Part shown: piece by piece, positions 33,375 through 45,417 of the stretch
Layout: each line of letters begins with the position of its first letter
How positions within the stretch are numbered: the stretch's first letter is position 1
From: Anodontia alba
Lineage: Eukaryota; Mollusca; Bivalvia; Lucinida; Lucinidae
Length of the DNA: 64,000 nucleotides
Direction: 5' to 3'
Assembly: GCA_964016985.1 (NCBI GenBank)
Contig: OZ024826.1
Span: 71,063,768-71,127,767 of the forward strand
Program-made: the position numbers and the translations under genes
Notes under the pieces: model-generated
Database searches by the model: none
What the model was told of the DNA's origin: nothing
Seen by the model: the letters and a program-made list of their open reading frames with translations, nothing else

Positions 33375-36300
33375 AGGAAAACGGCTTGAGTTTTAAACCA
33401 GAAGGTCTCTTGAGACATACCTGTATGATGTCACCTTTTCTGCTGTTATGATCAAGTGTTCAGTTTCTTTTCTGTGGAACAAAGAAATAAATCCATGATT
33501 TGTTTACCGGGTGAAAAAAATTCTAATTTTATTTCTTTTGTCCCTAATATTATTTTCTGGTATTCTTACATTCCGTTATTATTCCTGTCACAGATGATAT
33601 GGTAATCTAATCGATCCACTTCTCTTAAAAGATCTAGTAGAAGAGAGCTACATAAATCCAAACATAGAAGACAAGGAGATACAGTTCTTCTTCAATTTCC
33701 TCCTCTTCTTCTTCTTTGTCTTCATTTAAAAGAAGTAGGAAGTCAAAGAAATTAAAACATTCACATTAAAAGAGGAAACACTGATTTCCTTCTTCTTCCT
33801 CTAGTGATTCTATTAAAGACTATGATTGGTATCAAGATGTAGACATACCTCTCCCCAGGCTGTTAACGTTCATACAACCATACAGCCTGATAGGGGAACA
33901 AGGAAATCACAGAATTTACAATCTGGTAATTCTGTGCATCAAGGTTCAAAGGATTCAAGATCCTTTGAGAAACCTATCAATGAAGTCTGCAGATTCCTAA
34001 CAGAGGAAATGTGTTTTAGATCTTCAGATCACACTCCCTCCAAACTTCTATTGGGACTTGATGGCACCTCATTCAACTCCATTACCAGTTCTCCCTTAAT
34101 CTAAGTTGATAGAATATACTACCAAGTATATCCAAAGTAAACTAGACATGGACAAACTTGGTCAGGATTGGACATGTCCTCAACAATTCGTCAAATCGTC
34201 GGCTCTTCATAAATATTATAGAAGTAAATCACAATGTTTTCCGACTCAAAATTCCCCTTCTAGATGCTGACGCTATGTAAATAGACATTTCTAGCAGGGG
34301 CAAATATTCCATTCCAATTAAGAACATGGAGTATTGGAAAAAAAAGAGCCAGTAGTCTAGTGGCCATTAATTCCCAGGATGATCTGTTTTCTTCAGCAGC
34401 TTATCAATGTCTCCGCAACAAGAGTCTTTGTCGGTCAATGCTTCATCCAGACTCTTGGAAGTGGTAGTCAAACTATCAAATGGAAATGAGCCAATTAATT
34501 CTCAATTACTCTTTGACAATAAGATTAAGGAAGCGACGAAATCTAATCTCTAAACATAACAACATAGATTCTTGACCTCTTCCACCAATAATCTGACTAT
34601 ACAACCTACACAGGTATAGGTCTTTTAGAAAGTGAAGACAGCCTACAAAATTTCTAGACATAACAGAATCAATCAGACAGGTCTAAGAATCAGTCACAGT
34701 CCTCCATATCTAATACAAAAAAGGATATTATATGCTGTAGAATAATATCTCTCACTATATATTGTCTCCAAATGATGTTAAGTCTAGGATTGATTCCAAA
34801 TCTAAAATAGACTTGAACTCAATTCAGCAATTCACCTTAATATGTATAGAATTCCTGATACAATGCAATACAGTCAGAGTATTACTAGATAGCATTGATA
34901 CCTACTCTTGACAATAAAACACTAAGGTTTCGAATCGAACTTTCTTCCCTTTGGGGAAATTCAGTGCTGCAACAGACTGAATAGTACGAAAGACCGGTAG
35001 TGTCATTTCAACTACATTAATTCAAGGTTTCAACTTCACGAATTCACGATTTCAGCTTCACGAATTCATGAATTCAACTTCACGAATTCACGATTTCAAC
35101 TTCATGAATTCACGAATTCAACTTCACGAATTCAACTTCACGAATTCAACTTCACGAATTCACGAATTCAACTTCACGAATTCACGAATTCAACTTCACG
35201 AATTCCACTTCACGAATTCAACTTCACGAATTCACGAATTCAACTTCACGAATTCACGAATTCAACTTCACGAATTCAATTTCACGAATTCAACAGTTGA
35301 ATTCGTGAAGTTGAATTCGTGAATTCATGAAGTTGAATTCGTGAATTCGTGAAGTTGAATTCGTGAAGTGGAATTCGTGAAGTTGAATTCGTGAATTCAT
35401 GAAGTTGAATTCGTGAATTCGTGAAGTTGAATTCGTGAAGTGGAATTCGTGAAGTTGAATTTGTGAATTCATGAAGTTGAATTCGTGAATTCGTGAAGTT
35501 GAATTCGTGAATTCGTGAAGTTGAATTCGTGAAGTGGAATTTGTGAAGTTGAATTCGTGAATTCGTGAAGTTGAAATCGTGAATTCGTGAAGCTGAAATC
35601 GTGAATTCGTGAAGTTGAAACCTTGAATTAATGTAGTTGAAATGTCACTACCGGTCTTTCGTAGAATAGTTCTAGACAGACTTCATTTAAGCCAGATTTA
35701 AGTATGTCTGTTTCTCAGCTTGTAGACCTCATATACTTCCTTTGAATTATCAAGTTTTGATCACAAATTGATCTGATTTTATCTGACGGTGGATAGATTC
35801 CAATCGCTTTGTTCAGGGATCATAATCCACCCTCTGGTTCCCAATGAATTCCTTTTTAACAATACCAGTTATTATGGATAGGGTGCTCATTTCAATCTAA
35901 TGAGACTATCCTTTCATGGTCGCCGGATAGAAGATAGATTCCAGCCCCACATCATGTTCTATAAATAATGGCCATTCTTTGTAAACTGAAAAAGACCATA
36001 CAGTACAATATTCACTCTTGTGTTATGATATCTACTGCCAACACAACAGTGGTCTAATATATCAACAAACAATTAAGTACTCATTCTCCCAATATATGCA
36101 TAGAATGGGGAGATCCTCATTTGATACCTGGAACATGATAAGTCTTGAAATTCGTCACATTCCAGGGAAATCTAACATTTACGGACCATCTCTTGAGATG
36201 AGACAAACTCAATGCGGAATGGTCCTTGTATCAAATAGTGATAAATTCCATTTTTCAAATGATCACATTTCACAATATGGAATTGTTCGTGATTCGATGC

Positions 36301-36590
36301 AATCACAAACTCCTATTATATATCTATCCAGTTCCGGACAATCAAGCCTTTCTGATAGATGCTTTATCCATAAACTGGAATAATCTATATGTCTATACAG
36401 TTTCTCTAACAATTATGATATCATCTATTCTCACAAAATCCGTTAATATAGGTGCAGAATAGTTATTACAGCTCCTGTTTGACCTCAACATCATTGGTTC
36501 TCAGAGGTGTTACAACTACTAGTATGAGCTCCAATTTGACAACTATACTTTCCAAACTTATTAACAATCAGTGGGAAAGTTTCAACAGCA
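33375..36590 (+). mobile_element. Old DIRS-type retrotransposon, split by a foldback element
   Basis: The left part (33375-33545) resembles the presumed LTR at 61190-61345 (CAGTTTCTTTTCTGTGGA, AAGGTC...GATGTCA). At 33826-34104 a frame reads S-F-E-K-P-I-N-E-V-C-R-F-L, like the DIRS gag near 62810. After the foldback, 36018-36383 carries L-E-I-R-H-I-P-G-K-S-N-I of the RNase H. 36226-36462 carries L-S-I-N-W-N-N-L-Y-V-Y, and ~36470-36590 translates to W-F-S-E-V-L-Q-L-L, matching W-F-S-V-I-L-S-L-I at ~14840. Stops and indels are abundant; this is much older than the 61125 copy. Confidence 0.72.
34985..35663. mobile_element. Foldback element with GAATTC-rich arms
   Basis: A 679-bp near-perfect inverted repeat with its centre near 35295. 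Outer ends are TACGAAAGACCGGTAGTG (one mismatch between arms over ~100 bp). Inside, each arm is a minisatellite of CACGAATTCAACTT / CACGAATT. The 6-bp target duplication GAATAG is at 34979-34984 and 35664-35669. It interrupts the DIRS remnant. Open frames in it are repeats of N-S-R-I-Q-L-H-E-F and are not genes. Confidence 0.92.
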
Positions 36591-37130
36591 AAAAAGGTGA
36601 GAGAATAGTACAGGGAGTGCCACAATCACAAGCTGCAATCCATCCCAGACATGAAGAGGAAGAGGAAATGGACAAAGCAAGGGGGCCTCTGCCTTTGTCG
36701 GTCAGTAGAATAAACCACCAGGGGGTTTAAAGCACTTTTACAGCTGGCCAATTTCACCCTGGGTCTCAATGCTACTCTTAATCATAACTGGTAAAACAGA
36801 AAGCAAAATGGGCAGTTATTGAAGGTGACCAAAATGCTTGCATCACAACAACTAGACCAAAATGCTAGCATCACAACAACTAGAAAGCAAAGTGGGCAGC
36901 TATTGAAGACGGTGACCACAATGCTAGCATCACAACACATATAGAAAAAAACAGGAAGTAATGCGGGAACCACAAAGCTACAAAAAGCTACAAAGAATAA
37001 GAATAACACCAGGACCACCGCCTTAGAACAGTCAGCAGAATAAACTAGGGGGGTGGGGGTTTAAAGCACATTTACGGCCAGCCAACTTCACCCTGGGTCC
37101 CGATGCTACTCTTATTACAGAAATACATAA
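36590..37130 (-). mobile_element. Two Naiad 3'-end fragments around a minisatellite
   Basis: 36590-36788 read on the minus strand starts at the Naiad tail (GATTGTGGCACTCCCTG...CTCTCACC plus T-run) and includes CTTTAAACCCCCTGGTGG and GACCCAGGGTGAAATTGG. 37005-37130 repeats the second portion (AAGGCGGTGGTCC, GGGACCCAGGGTGAAGTTGG). Between them, 36789-36935 is a minisatellite of ATGCTAGCATCACAAC. Partial tandem copies are common for PLEs. Confidence 0.78.
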
Positions 37131-37324
37131 ACCCCAAATCTTGCCATTCATGTTTGGGAAGTTATCAAACATTATTTAGGACAGAATTTCGCAAAAGTTG
37201 CAGATTTGTCTCAAAACCATAAAAACATCTGCTCAGAATGCAAAATGGGTCATACACTCCAATCGGTGTCTTAGAAAGAAGGTTAATTCGGTCACGACTT
37301 ATCTTACTGTCATAGCCAATTTCC

Positions 37325-38011
37325 TTGTATTCCTTGCAAGGACACCACGTACAAGCTCTACTGGTCCGGAAACAACAAAGGCACTGCTGGTGTAGGGGAG
37401 TGTTTGTGGCGGAAGAGTGGATAGAGAAAGTTTTTGAGGTGCAGAGAGTCTCCGACAGAATCATCTTAGTGAAGCTCATAGTCTGCCAGCATGTGGTTAC
37501 CTTTCTGTCTGTGTATGCCCCACAGAGTGGTCTAAGTGATGACGTTAAGGACCTGTTCTTTGATGAGCTGCATGCTGTGACTGCCAGGATCCCAGCATCA
37601 GAATTTCTGATCCCATGTGGAGATTGGAACGGCCATGTAGGCCATGCAGGCACTGGTTACAGGGAAGTGCATGGTGGGATGGGGTATGGCAGGCAGGAAC
37701 CAGATTTTGAGGGTGAGAGAATCCTAGAGTACGCCCTAGCATTCGACCTGCTTCTTGGGAACACATGTTTCAAGAAACGTGACAGCCATCTCATCATGTA
37801 CAAGTCGGGAAACATAACTACACAGATAGACTTCATCCTTTTCCGTAGGACCATGTGCAAACTTGTCACAAATGTAAATGTGATCCCTGGCGAGGAAGTA
37901 GCCCTGCAACATCAGCTTCTTGTATGCGACATGAGGATTGATGTGCCACCAAAATCCAAGCGCAAGTTACCCCTCGCCTCAAAGTTTGGAAGCTTAAAGA
38001 CCCTCAGATGA
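37325..38011 (+). pseudogene. RTE-like endonuclease domain
   Basis: From G-V-F-V-A-E-E-W-I (~37405) the frame shows V-T-F-L-S-V-Y-A-P-Q-S-G (~37497), then C-G-D-W-N-G-H-V-G (~37615), with the catalytic D-W-N, then G-N-T-C-F-K-K-R and T-Q-I-D-F-I-L. Preceding residues (Y-W-S-G-N-N-K-G-T-A-G-V-G) lie in another frame. This resembles the craniofacial development protein 2-like proteins derived from RTE elements. The C-terminal end of the domain is lost after ~38011 by frameshift. Confidence 0.88.
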
Positions 38012-38114
38012 GCAGTCATTTCCAGGAGATCTTCAACTTGCATGTGAGCACGTCTGCAGGTGTAGCTGATTGGGCCACTGAGGATATCTGGAACAACATC
38101 AACTGAGGAGGTGT

Positions 38115-39963
38115 GTGGCACAACTCGGTCCCACCATTGGTATCGTGGAACCTGATGGTGGAATGAACACATGGAAAGAAAAGCCAATTGCTGCCAACCG
38201 GAAAGCTTTCAAGGCCTGGAAGACGGGTAAAGGCACTAGGGCATCATACGATGCAGCCAAACGAAATGCCAGACATGCAGTGCACCATGCTCGTCAAGAA
38301 ACCGACATGAAGGTCTACAAGAATATTGACCCTAAGTCTTCAGAAGTCTACCGCCTTGCTAACCAGTTTAGAAGAGAGAATGCTGATGTTGTTGGTGATA
38401 AACTAGTGAAGAATGATGCAGGAGAGATTCAGTGAGCGAAGAATCAAAGCAAAAGGCCTGGTTAGAGCACTACCAAAGGCTTCTCAACATTGAGTTTGAC
38501 TGGGACCCAGACCACCTGTCTTATCAACCACCAGTGGAAGGCCCACCCATCCCAATCACCATTGATATGGTTATCTCACAGATGAAGGCGGGCAAAGCAC
38601 CGGGCCCATCAGGCATAGTGGTGGAGATGATATGAGCAGCGGGTGACATGGGCGCCTCCATGATCCGTGACCAAGCAGCTGCAATCATTCGCAATGGCAA
38701 GGTACCCTCTGACTGGGAGTAGAGTTTCATTGTCTGCCCTTACAAGGGAAAGGGGGACGCATTGGAATGTGGCAACTACCGCGGTCTCAAGCTGACAGAG
38801 CAGGTCATGAAAGTCCTGGAGAGGATTGTGGACGGCCTCATCAGACAGTTGGTGTCAATCGACGATTCCCAGTTTGGCTTCATCCCAGGCAGAGGCACAA
38901 CAAATGCAATCTTTGTTGTCAGGCAGCTGCAAGAGAGGGGTATAGTGAAGAGTTTGAAGTGAAGGTCGGTGTCCATCAAGGCTCAGTACTTATCCCACTG
39001 CTCTTCATCATCGTGCTTGAAGCCTTATCTTGAGAGTTCTGCTCTGGGGTCCCCTGGGAGGACCTCTATGCCGATGACCTTGTCATCATGGCAGAATTGC
39101 TCAAGGAATGTGTCAGGAGGCTCTTGACTTGGAAAGAAGCAATGGAAAAGAAAGGACTGAGAGTAAATGCAGGAAAGACGAAGATCATGATCAGTGGTAC
39201 AAGAAATGCATGTGGGCTCAAGCGCTTGACAAAGGACCCTGACTACAGATGTACACGGTACCAGGGAACTGCACACCCCTTGGACAGCAGACCACAGAAG
39301 GAAGTCCAGGTCAGACCCGACAAGCTGGAGGTGGTAGCTTCCTTTTGCTACCTAGGAGACATGCTCTCAGCAGCAGGTGGCTGTGAACTTTCAACCAAAA
39401 CACGTATGAAAACAGCCTGGAGAAGTTCAAGGATCTACCAGTTCTCTCTTCACGCCACCTCTCTTTCAAGACACGTGGTCATGTGTACAGCTCTTGTGTG
39501 CAGAGCGCAATGCTCCATGCCAGTGAGACTTGACCATTGACAAAGCCAAACTTCCAGTGTCTGCAGCGAAATGACAGGGCAATGATCAGACAGATCTGCA
39601 ATGTCAGGCCGCAAGACATTGTCACTACAGGTCCAATGAGCTACTTGTGCGGCTTGGCATTGAGGATCTGGACCTCATTCTGAAGGAGAGAAGGCTTCGC
39701 TGGTATGGGCATGTGGAACGCTCCAGTGGAGCAGTCAAGACAGCCTTTGACATACAGGTTGATGGAAAGCATGGGCCTGGGAGGCCCAAGATGACATGGA
39801 AGTAGCTGACAGAGAGGGATTGCAGAGAGTTGAAGCTCTGGGCTATCAGCCCTCATGATAGACATACCTGGAGATCTGGTGTGAGATCTGCCATGTGTGT
39901 AGCAAGCCAGCTATCTGGAAGGGGGCCCACTGATGTGGATGTTGCCCCTGTACCTGCACTTTA
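38115..39963 (+). pseudogene. RTE-like reverse transcriptase, motif A deleted
   Basis: 38115-38435 covers the linker (N-R-K-A-F-K-A-W-K-T-G-K-G). 38432-38635 carries M-K-A-G-K-A-P-G-P-S-G. 38762-38962 carries N-Y-R-G-L-K-L-T and Q-F-G-F-I-P-G-R-G-T-T. Around 38937 the sequence jumps straight to E-F-E-V-K-V-G-V-H-Q-G-S-V-L, so the block with the first catalytic Asp is missing. Y-A-D-D (39067-39078) is present. 39088-39540 and ~39600-39960 hold the C-terminal part with C-Y-L-G-D-M-L-S and R-R-L-R-W-Y-G-H-V-E-R. Confidence 0.88.
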
Positions 39964-40353
39964 ATCAAAAATCTGATTATGATGGTGATATGACCTTTTG
40001 CTTTCTGAGAAAAAAATGTTAAATCAGTACCATCAAGGGCTATATATCCATGATGCCTAATATAATTTATTTTAAGGTAATAGAATCGATTCTAATCCAG
40101 TCTTGTCAGAGTTAATTAGATCTTTAAATTGCAATGATCAATACAAAGATCTGTACCCCTAAGGGGATTTACCTTGGGTCTTAATTATCTGAAAAAATCC
40201 CATATCATTTACATGAGGCTGTCAAACTTCATGTTACGATGTAAACAGCCTTCTTATTAACCTTTGCCACAGCTTAGAAACGCAGTGAAATTTATGCCTT
40301 GCAATAGATTCAAATCATATAGGATTTAATTGATCAGACGTTTCAGTCTCATT
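39964..40353. other. Spacer without recognised genes
   Basis: AT-rich; nothing identifiable. Confidence 0.45.
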
Positions 40354-42565
40354 ATGCCCCCAACTTCAAAGAAGTTGGAGGGGCATATTGCTTCTGGGTT
40401 GTTCGTCCGTCCGTCCGTCCGTCCGTCCGTCCGTCCGTCCATCCGTCCGTTCGTCACGCTTTTTGATGCATAGCATAACTTTAAAACTGTGAATGCTAGT
40501 GTTTTGAAATTTCATATATGGATTCCTCATGAAAAAATAGCTGACATGTATTTTTTTTCTTGACAGGATTATGCCCCTTTTCTGAGTTATGGCCCTTTGA
40601 AAAAATATGGATGCAATCTTGTCAGCAAAATATCTCAAAAACTATTAAAGCTAGAGCCTTGAAACTTGATGAATAGACTAGTAGTGATGAGTAGACAACC
40701 TGATTAACTTTTGAAGAAATTTTGAAAAATACTTCTTGAGTTATGGCCCTTTGTAATTTTGGGCAATTTTACCTTGTCAGCAAAATATCTCAAAAACTGT
40801 TAGAGCTAGAGCCTTGAAACTTAGTAAATGGATTTGTAGTGATGAGTAGATGACCTGATTAACTTTTGAAGAAATTCTGAAAAATACTTCATGAGTTATG
40901 GCCCTTTGTAATTTTGGGCAATTTTACCTTGTCAGCAAAATATCTCAAAAACCATTGGAGCTAGAGCCTTGAAACTTAATGAATAGACTGGTAGTGATGA
41001 GTAGACAACCTGATTAACTTTTGAAGAAATTTTGAAAAATGCCTTTTGAGTTATGGCCCTTTGTAATTTTGGGCATTTTTACCTTGTCAGCAAAATATCT
41101 CAAAAACTGTTAGAGCTAGAGCCTTGAAACTTAGTAAATGGATTTGTAGTGATGTGTAGATGACCTGATTAACTTTTGAAGAAATTCTAAAAAACACTTC
41201 ATGAGTTATGGCCCTTTGTAATTTAGGGCATTTTTAACTTGTCAGCAAAATATCTCAAAAACTATTGAAGCTAGAGCCTTGAAACTTGATGAATAGACTG
41301 GTAGTGATGAGTAGACAACCTGATAAACTTTTGAAGAAATTTTGAAATATACTTCTTGAGTTGTGCCCCTTTGTAATTTTAGGCATTTTTATCTTGTCAG
41401 CAAAATATCTCAAAAACTGTTAGAGCTAGAGCCTTGAAACTTAGTAAATGGATTTGTAGTGATGAGTAGATGACCTGATTAATTTTTGAAGAAATTCTGA
41501 AAAATACTTCATGAGTTATGGCCCTTTGTAATTTTGGGCAATTTTACCTTGTCAGCAAAATATCTCAAAAACTGTTGGAACTAGAGCCTTGACACTTGAT
41601 GAATAGCCTGGTAGTGATGAGTAGACAACCTGATAAACTTTTGAAGAAATTTTGAAATATACTTCTTGAGTGATGCCCCTTTGTTATTTTGGGCATTTTT
41701 ATATTGTCAGCAAAATATCTCAAAAACTATTAGAGCTAGAGACTTGAAACTTGGTGAATTGATTTGTAGTGATGTGTAGATGACCTGATTAACTTTTGAA
41801 GAAATTCTAAAAAACACTTCATGAGTTATGGCCCTTTGTAATTTAGGGCATTTTTAACTTGTCAGCAAAATATCTCAAAAACTATTGAAGCTAGAGCCTT
41901 GAAACTTGATGAATAGACTGGTAGTGATGAGTAGACAACCTGATAAACTTTTGAAGAAATTTTGAAATATACTTCTTGAGTTGTGCCCCTTTGTAATTTT
42001 AGGCATTTTTATCTTGTCAGCAAAATATCTCAAAAACTGTTAGAGCTAGAGCCTTGAAACTTAGTAAATGGATTTGTAGTGATGAGTAGATGACCTGATT
42101 AATTTTTGAAGAAATTCTGAAAAATACTTCATGAGTTATGGCCCTTTGTAATTTTGGGCAATTTTACCTTGTCAGCAAAATATCTCAAAAACTGTTGGAA
42201 CTAGAGCCTTGACACTTGATGAATAGCCTGGTAGTGATGAGTAGACAACCTGATAAACTTTTGAAGAAATTTTGAAATATACTTCTTGAGTGATGCCCCT
42301 TTGTTATTTTGGGCATTTTTATATTGTCAGCAAAATATCTCAAAAACTATTAGAGCTAGAGACTTGAAACTTGGTGAATTGATTGGTAATGATGAGTAGA
42401 TGACCTGATTAATTTTTTTGTAAATTCTGAAAAATATTTCATAAGTAATGGCCCTTTGTAAATTTGGGCATGTTTCCCTTGTGAACAAAATATCTCAAAA
42501 ACTATTGAAGCTGGAGCCTTGAAACTTGATGAATAGATTGGTAGCGATGAGTAGATGACCTGATT
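40354..42565 (+). mobile_element. ATGCCCC-hairpin element with ~155-bp tandem core
   Basis: The head hairpin at 40354-40387 (ATGCCCC...AACTTC / GAAGTT...GGGGCAT) is followed by a (TCCG)n microsatellite at ~40404-40455. About twelve ~155-bp units follow with TTGTCAGCAAAATATCTCAA, GCTAGAGCCTTGAAACTT, GATGAGTAGA and GAGTTATGGCCCTTTG. A four-unit block is duplicated (41150-41769 and 41770-42389, shift exactly 620 bp). No tail with CTTGTT is seen; the next head starts directly at 42566. Confidence 0.85.
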
Positions 42566-43555
42566 ATGCCCCAAGTTTCGAATGAAATTGATGGGGCATA
42601 TTATTTTGCCTTCATTTGTCCATCCGACTGTTTGTCCGTTCATCAAGCTTTTTTTGTGCATGCCATATCTTAAGAACCCTGCACGCTAGGGTTTTGAAAT
42701 TTTATATTTGGGTTCCCAATGAAAAAATAGCCAACCCGTATTTTGTTTCTTGTCTAGCATGTTTATTTAAAGTTATGCCCCTTTGAAAAAAATCAGAATT
42801 AAATCTTGTGAGCAAGATATCTTGAAAAGTATTTAAGCTGGGTTCTTGAAATTCGATACAGTGAGTGGGAATGATGTGTACATTACCCGATTATATTTTG
42901 AGAGAATTCCATGAAAATATTGATAAAGTTACGGCCCTTTGCAGTTCTGCTCATTTTGACCTTGTCAGCAAGATTTCTCGAAAAGCACTTAAGCTAGGGT
43001 CTTGAAATATTATATGCTGATTGGGGATGATGTGGAGATTACCTGGTTTGTTTTTTAGGGAATTCCATGAAAAATTGATGTAGTTATGGCCCTTTGTAGT
43101 TCTAGGCATTTTGACTTTTTCAGCAAGATATCTCAAAAAGTATTTAAGCTAGAGCCATGATATTTGGTATACTGATTGGGATTGAGGAGGAGATCACCTG
43201 AATAAATTTTGAACCAATTAAATGAAATGTTGGAGTTATGGCCCTTCGCAATTTCGGGCCATTTAATGTCATTGCTTTATTGTGTATAGCATAAGTTTAG
43301 AACCATGTATGCTAATGTTTTGAAATTTCATGTTTTGATTCCTCATGAAAAAATAGGTGATCCGTATTTTTTTCTTATCCCAATCATCTCCTATTTTAGA
43401 GTTATTTCCCTTTGATAAAATAACATTGAAATCATATATTTGTACTGTTGTTACCGTCATGGCTAAGCAGTGTTGGAGTCAAACAGTGTTAGAGTCAGGC
43501 AGTTGGGGGCATAGTGTTTTACAAACACCAGCTCTAGTTGATTTTACAAACTAGG
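42566..43555 (+). mobile_element. Second ATGCCCC-hairpin element, diverged
   Basis: The head 42566-42599 folds (ATGCCCCAAGTTTC / GAAATTGATGGGGCAT). TTTGTCCATCCGACTG follows, then five or six diverged units of the same core (CAAGATATCTCAAAAAGTA, TTATGGCCCTTTG). The end near 43555 is uncertain. Confidence 0.75.
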
Positions 43556-44229
43556 TTTTAGGTAAAGAATCAGATCCGTCCATTTGCCCAGATCTTTAAT
43601 CATTCCTAATTTAGCTCAAAAATGCAAAAAAGGAATACTTCATAAACTTTTATGATCCATTAGAACATTAAAGTTGTACCTCAAAATGACTAGTTCTTAT
43701 CGTAAAAATTGAACTAGATTATTTTACCAATTAAAGGTAATCATGATATCTCTAAGATTTAAGTCTCAAGATGTGTAGCTTACCTATAGGAAACACAACC
43801 AATGATTTCCTTGTTAAATAAGGCTCACGAAGATAGGCGCTATCTTCTTCCTGGGCTTTCTTTGATAATGTTCTGCTCAATGACATTCTCAAAACTGCGC
43901 AAAATCTTACTTAAAGATTATGTCTCAGCAAGTTATCAATTTGCTTCAATTGGGCCCAATCGTTGTTGCCCAAAAAATGAGGTGGGGCACCAGGAATTCA
44001 GGCCTCTGATGCTTAAGAATACTGGCAGCCTCCAGAGTCCAATATACGTATGATTAAGGTAATTAACACCTTAGAGATATGTTATTAGTGAATCTAGATC
44101 ATTCTTTAGAATATATTACAGAATGAATCTGATTCCTTAGAGTTTCCTGAGTCGTAAACCAGAAGTTAAGGGAATCTAATATATATACTAGTGTTAGAAT
44201 TAGGGGAGCACCTCCCTCCTAATCTACAA
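43556..44229. other. Spacer, unidentified
   Basis: An 83-codon open frame (43802-44053, plus strand) has no recognisable domain. Being next to DIRS termini, this stretch may be internal DIRS sequence, but I cannot show it. Confidence 0.4.
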
Positions 44230-44540
44230 ATTCTAGCACATTATCTGTAGGTTAATGTATTATGAAGTTTAAATGAAGTTTTTATAGTAAAACATAGTTT
44301 ACAAGTAATACTTAACATAAGGATATGAGATTGCCCTCCTCCTTCCCCGCTTCACTTTGTTATATTGTTCAATTTTACAAAGAAACTGAACACATGATCA
44401 AAACAGCGGGAAAGGTGACGTCATACAGGTATGCCTAAAGGGACCTTCTACTTTAGGACTTGAGCCCTTTTTTATGTGGAAGGTTTAAGTATAGAAGAGG
44501 ATAGCACATTGTCGATAGGTTAAATTTTACTTGTTAAAAT
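44230..44540 (-). repeat. DIRS-type terminal sequence, inverted
   Basis: Read on the minus strand it matches 61125-61340: TTAACCTATCGACAATGTGC, then AAGGTCCCTTTAGGCATACC, GTATGACGTCACC and AGTTTCTTTGTAAA. The block TAGCACATT-TAGGTTAA occurs twice (44230-44262 and 44494-44516), like a duplicated terminus. Confidence 0.65.
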
Positions 44541-45110
44541 ATGTTTTACTGTAAAAAAAAAACAAAAAAACTTTATTTCACAAGATCCTAATATTTACCC
44601 TGTATTCTGATATAATTTGAAATACATACAGTACTTACATACAATCCTGCCAGTGGCCTAGAAGTCAGGGTCACAGACTTAAATTTTCATGTTGATGTTT
44701 TAATTATTCCCCTACCGAAGGCGAAGTGGGATATGGTAATGGTCTCTAACAGTATGTGTGTCCCTGTGTCCAGCTGTCTGTTCATTACATTTTTGTCCAG
44801 AGCATAACTCTAAAACTGTTCAAGGTATTTTGTTGAAAATTCATAAAATTATGAAGGACCTTGAGAGGAAATGCAATATACAAGAACCTTAACTCTACTT
44901 TGCTTACTTTTGGAATTATTCCCCTTAATTCAATTTTCTTCTCTGGGGTATAACTCCAGAAGTGCTGAAGGGAATTAATTCAAATGGCATACAAAGGGGG
45001 AACACTTAAGTGGAAGTGCAGTACCATAATTCTGTCTTGCCTCATTTTACTGTTATCTCCCTTTTACATTTTCAGTATATTTGTTATATATAGTTTAAAT
45101 TATATCTGGG
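44541..45110 (+). mobile_element. TTCCCCTACCG-headed element, short
   Basis: The head ATTCCCCTACCGAAGGCG / AAGTGGGATATGG (~44706) is followed by GTGTCCCTGTGTCCAGC and a body with GAGCATAACTC and TTTTGTTGAAAATTC. The same head text occurs at ~45510-45540 (GGGCAAGGCCATTGAAGTGG) and ~45640. Confidence 0.55.
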
Positions 45111-45417
45111 GGTAGTCGTGTGTGGCCAAGATGTTGTGTATCTTATGTCACCGGGGGGGTCCAACTGATATTGAGTTACAGTTGGGCAAGGCCTGCTATT
45201 CTTGTAGCAGGTAAGGGTAGAGGGGGAATGTTTCTATTTCTTCTGTTTCTTCACTTTCATTCCTGTTCCTTTTTCTTCACTGTCCTTCTCTTTCATCTCC
45301 TCTACTATCTCTTCTATCTCTTCTCCCTTTCTCTGGAGACAACACAAAATGATCTACAAGGGTTGACGTGTCGTTAAACCCGAATGCAATCAATCAATCA
45401 ATCAATCAAATTATACA
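45111..45417 (+). mobile_element. SINE or LINE 3' end with (CAAT)n tail
   Basis: GGGTCCAACTGATATTGAG, GGCAAGGCCTGCTATTC and a TC-rich stretch are followed by ACGTGTCGTTAAACCC and (CAAT)n at ~45389-45410. Partial copies are at 52780-52990 (5' half) and 56741-56812 (3' half). Confidence 0.7.

Larger units (their letters stand above)
37180..39963 (+). mobile_element. RTE-like non-LTR retrotransposon, inactive
   Basis: An apurinic-type endonuclease followed by a reverse transcriptase on one strand, ending near TGCACTTTAATCAAAAATC. It is 5'-truncated or too decayed to trace before ~37330. Frameshifts, stops and an internal RT deletion disable it. Confidence 0.85.

Noticed and set aside
35068..35472. 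Long repetitive frames of the N-S-R-I-Q-L-H-E-F type on both strands
   Set aside because: They arise from the foldback minisatellite.
40640..42560. CRISPR-like or bacterial repeat array
   Set aside because: Units are contiguous ~155-bp repeats with no unique spacers, in animal DNA.
43802..44053. 83-codon plus-strand frame
   Set aside because: No recognisable motif; may be non-coding DIRS sequence.
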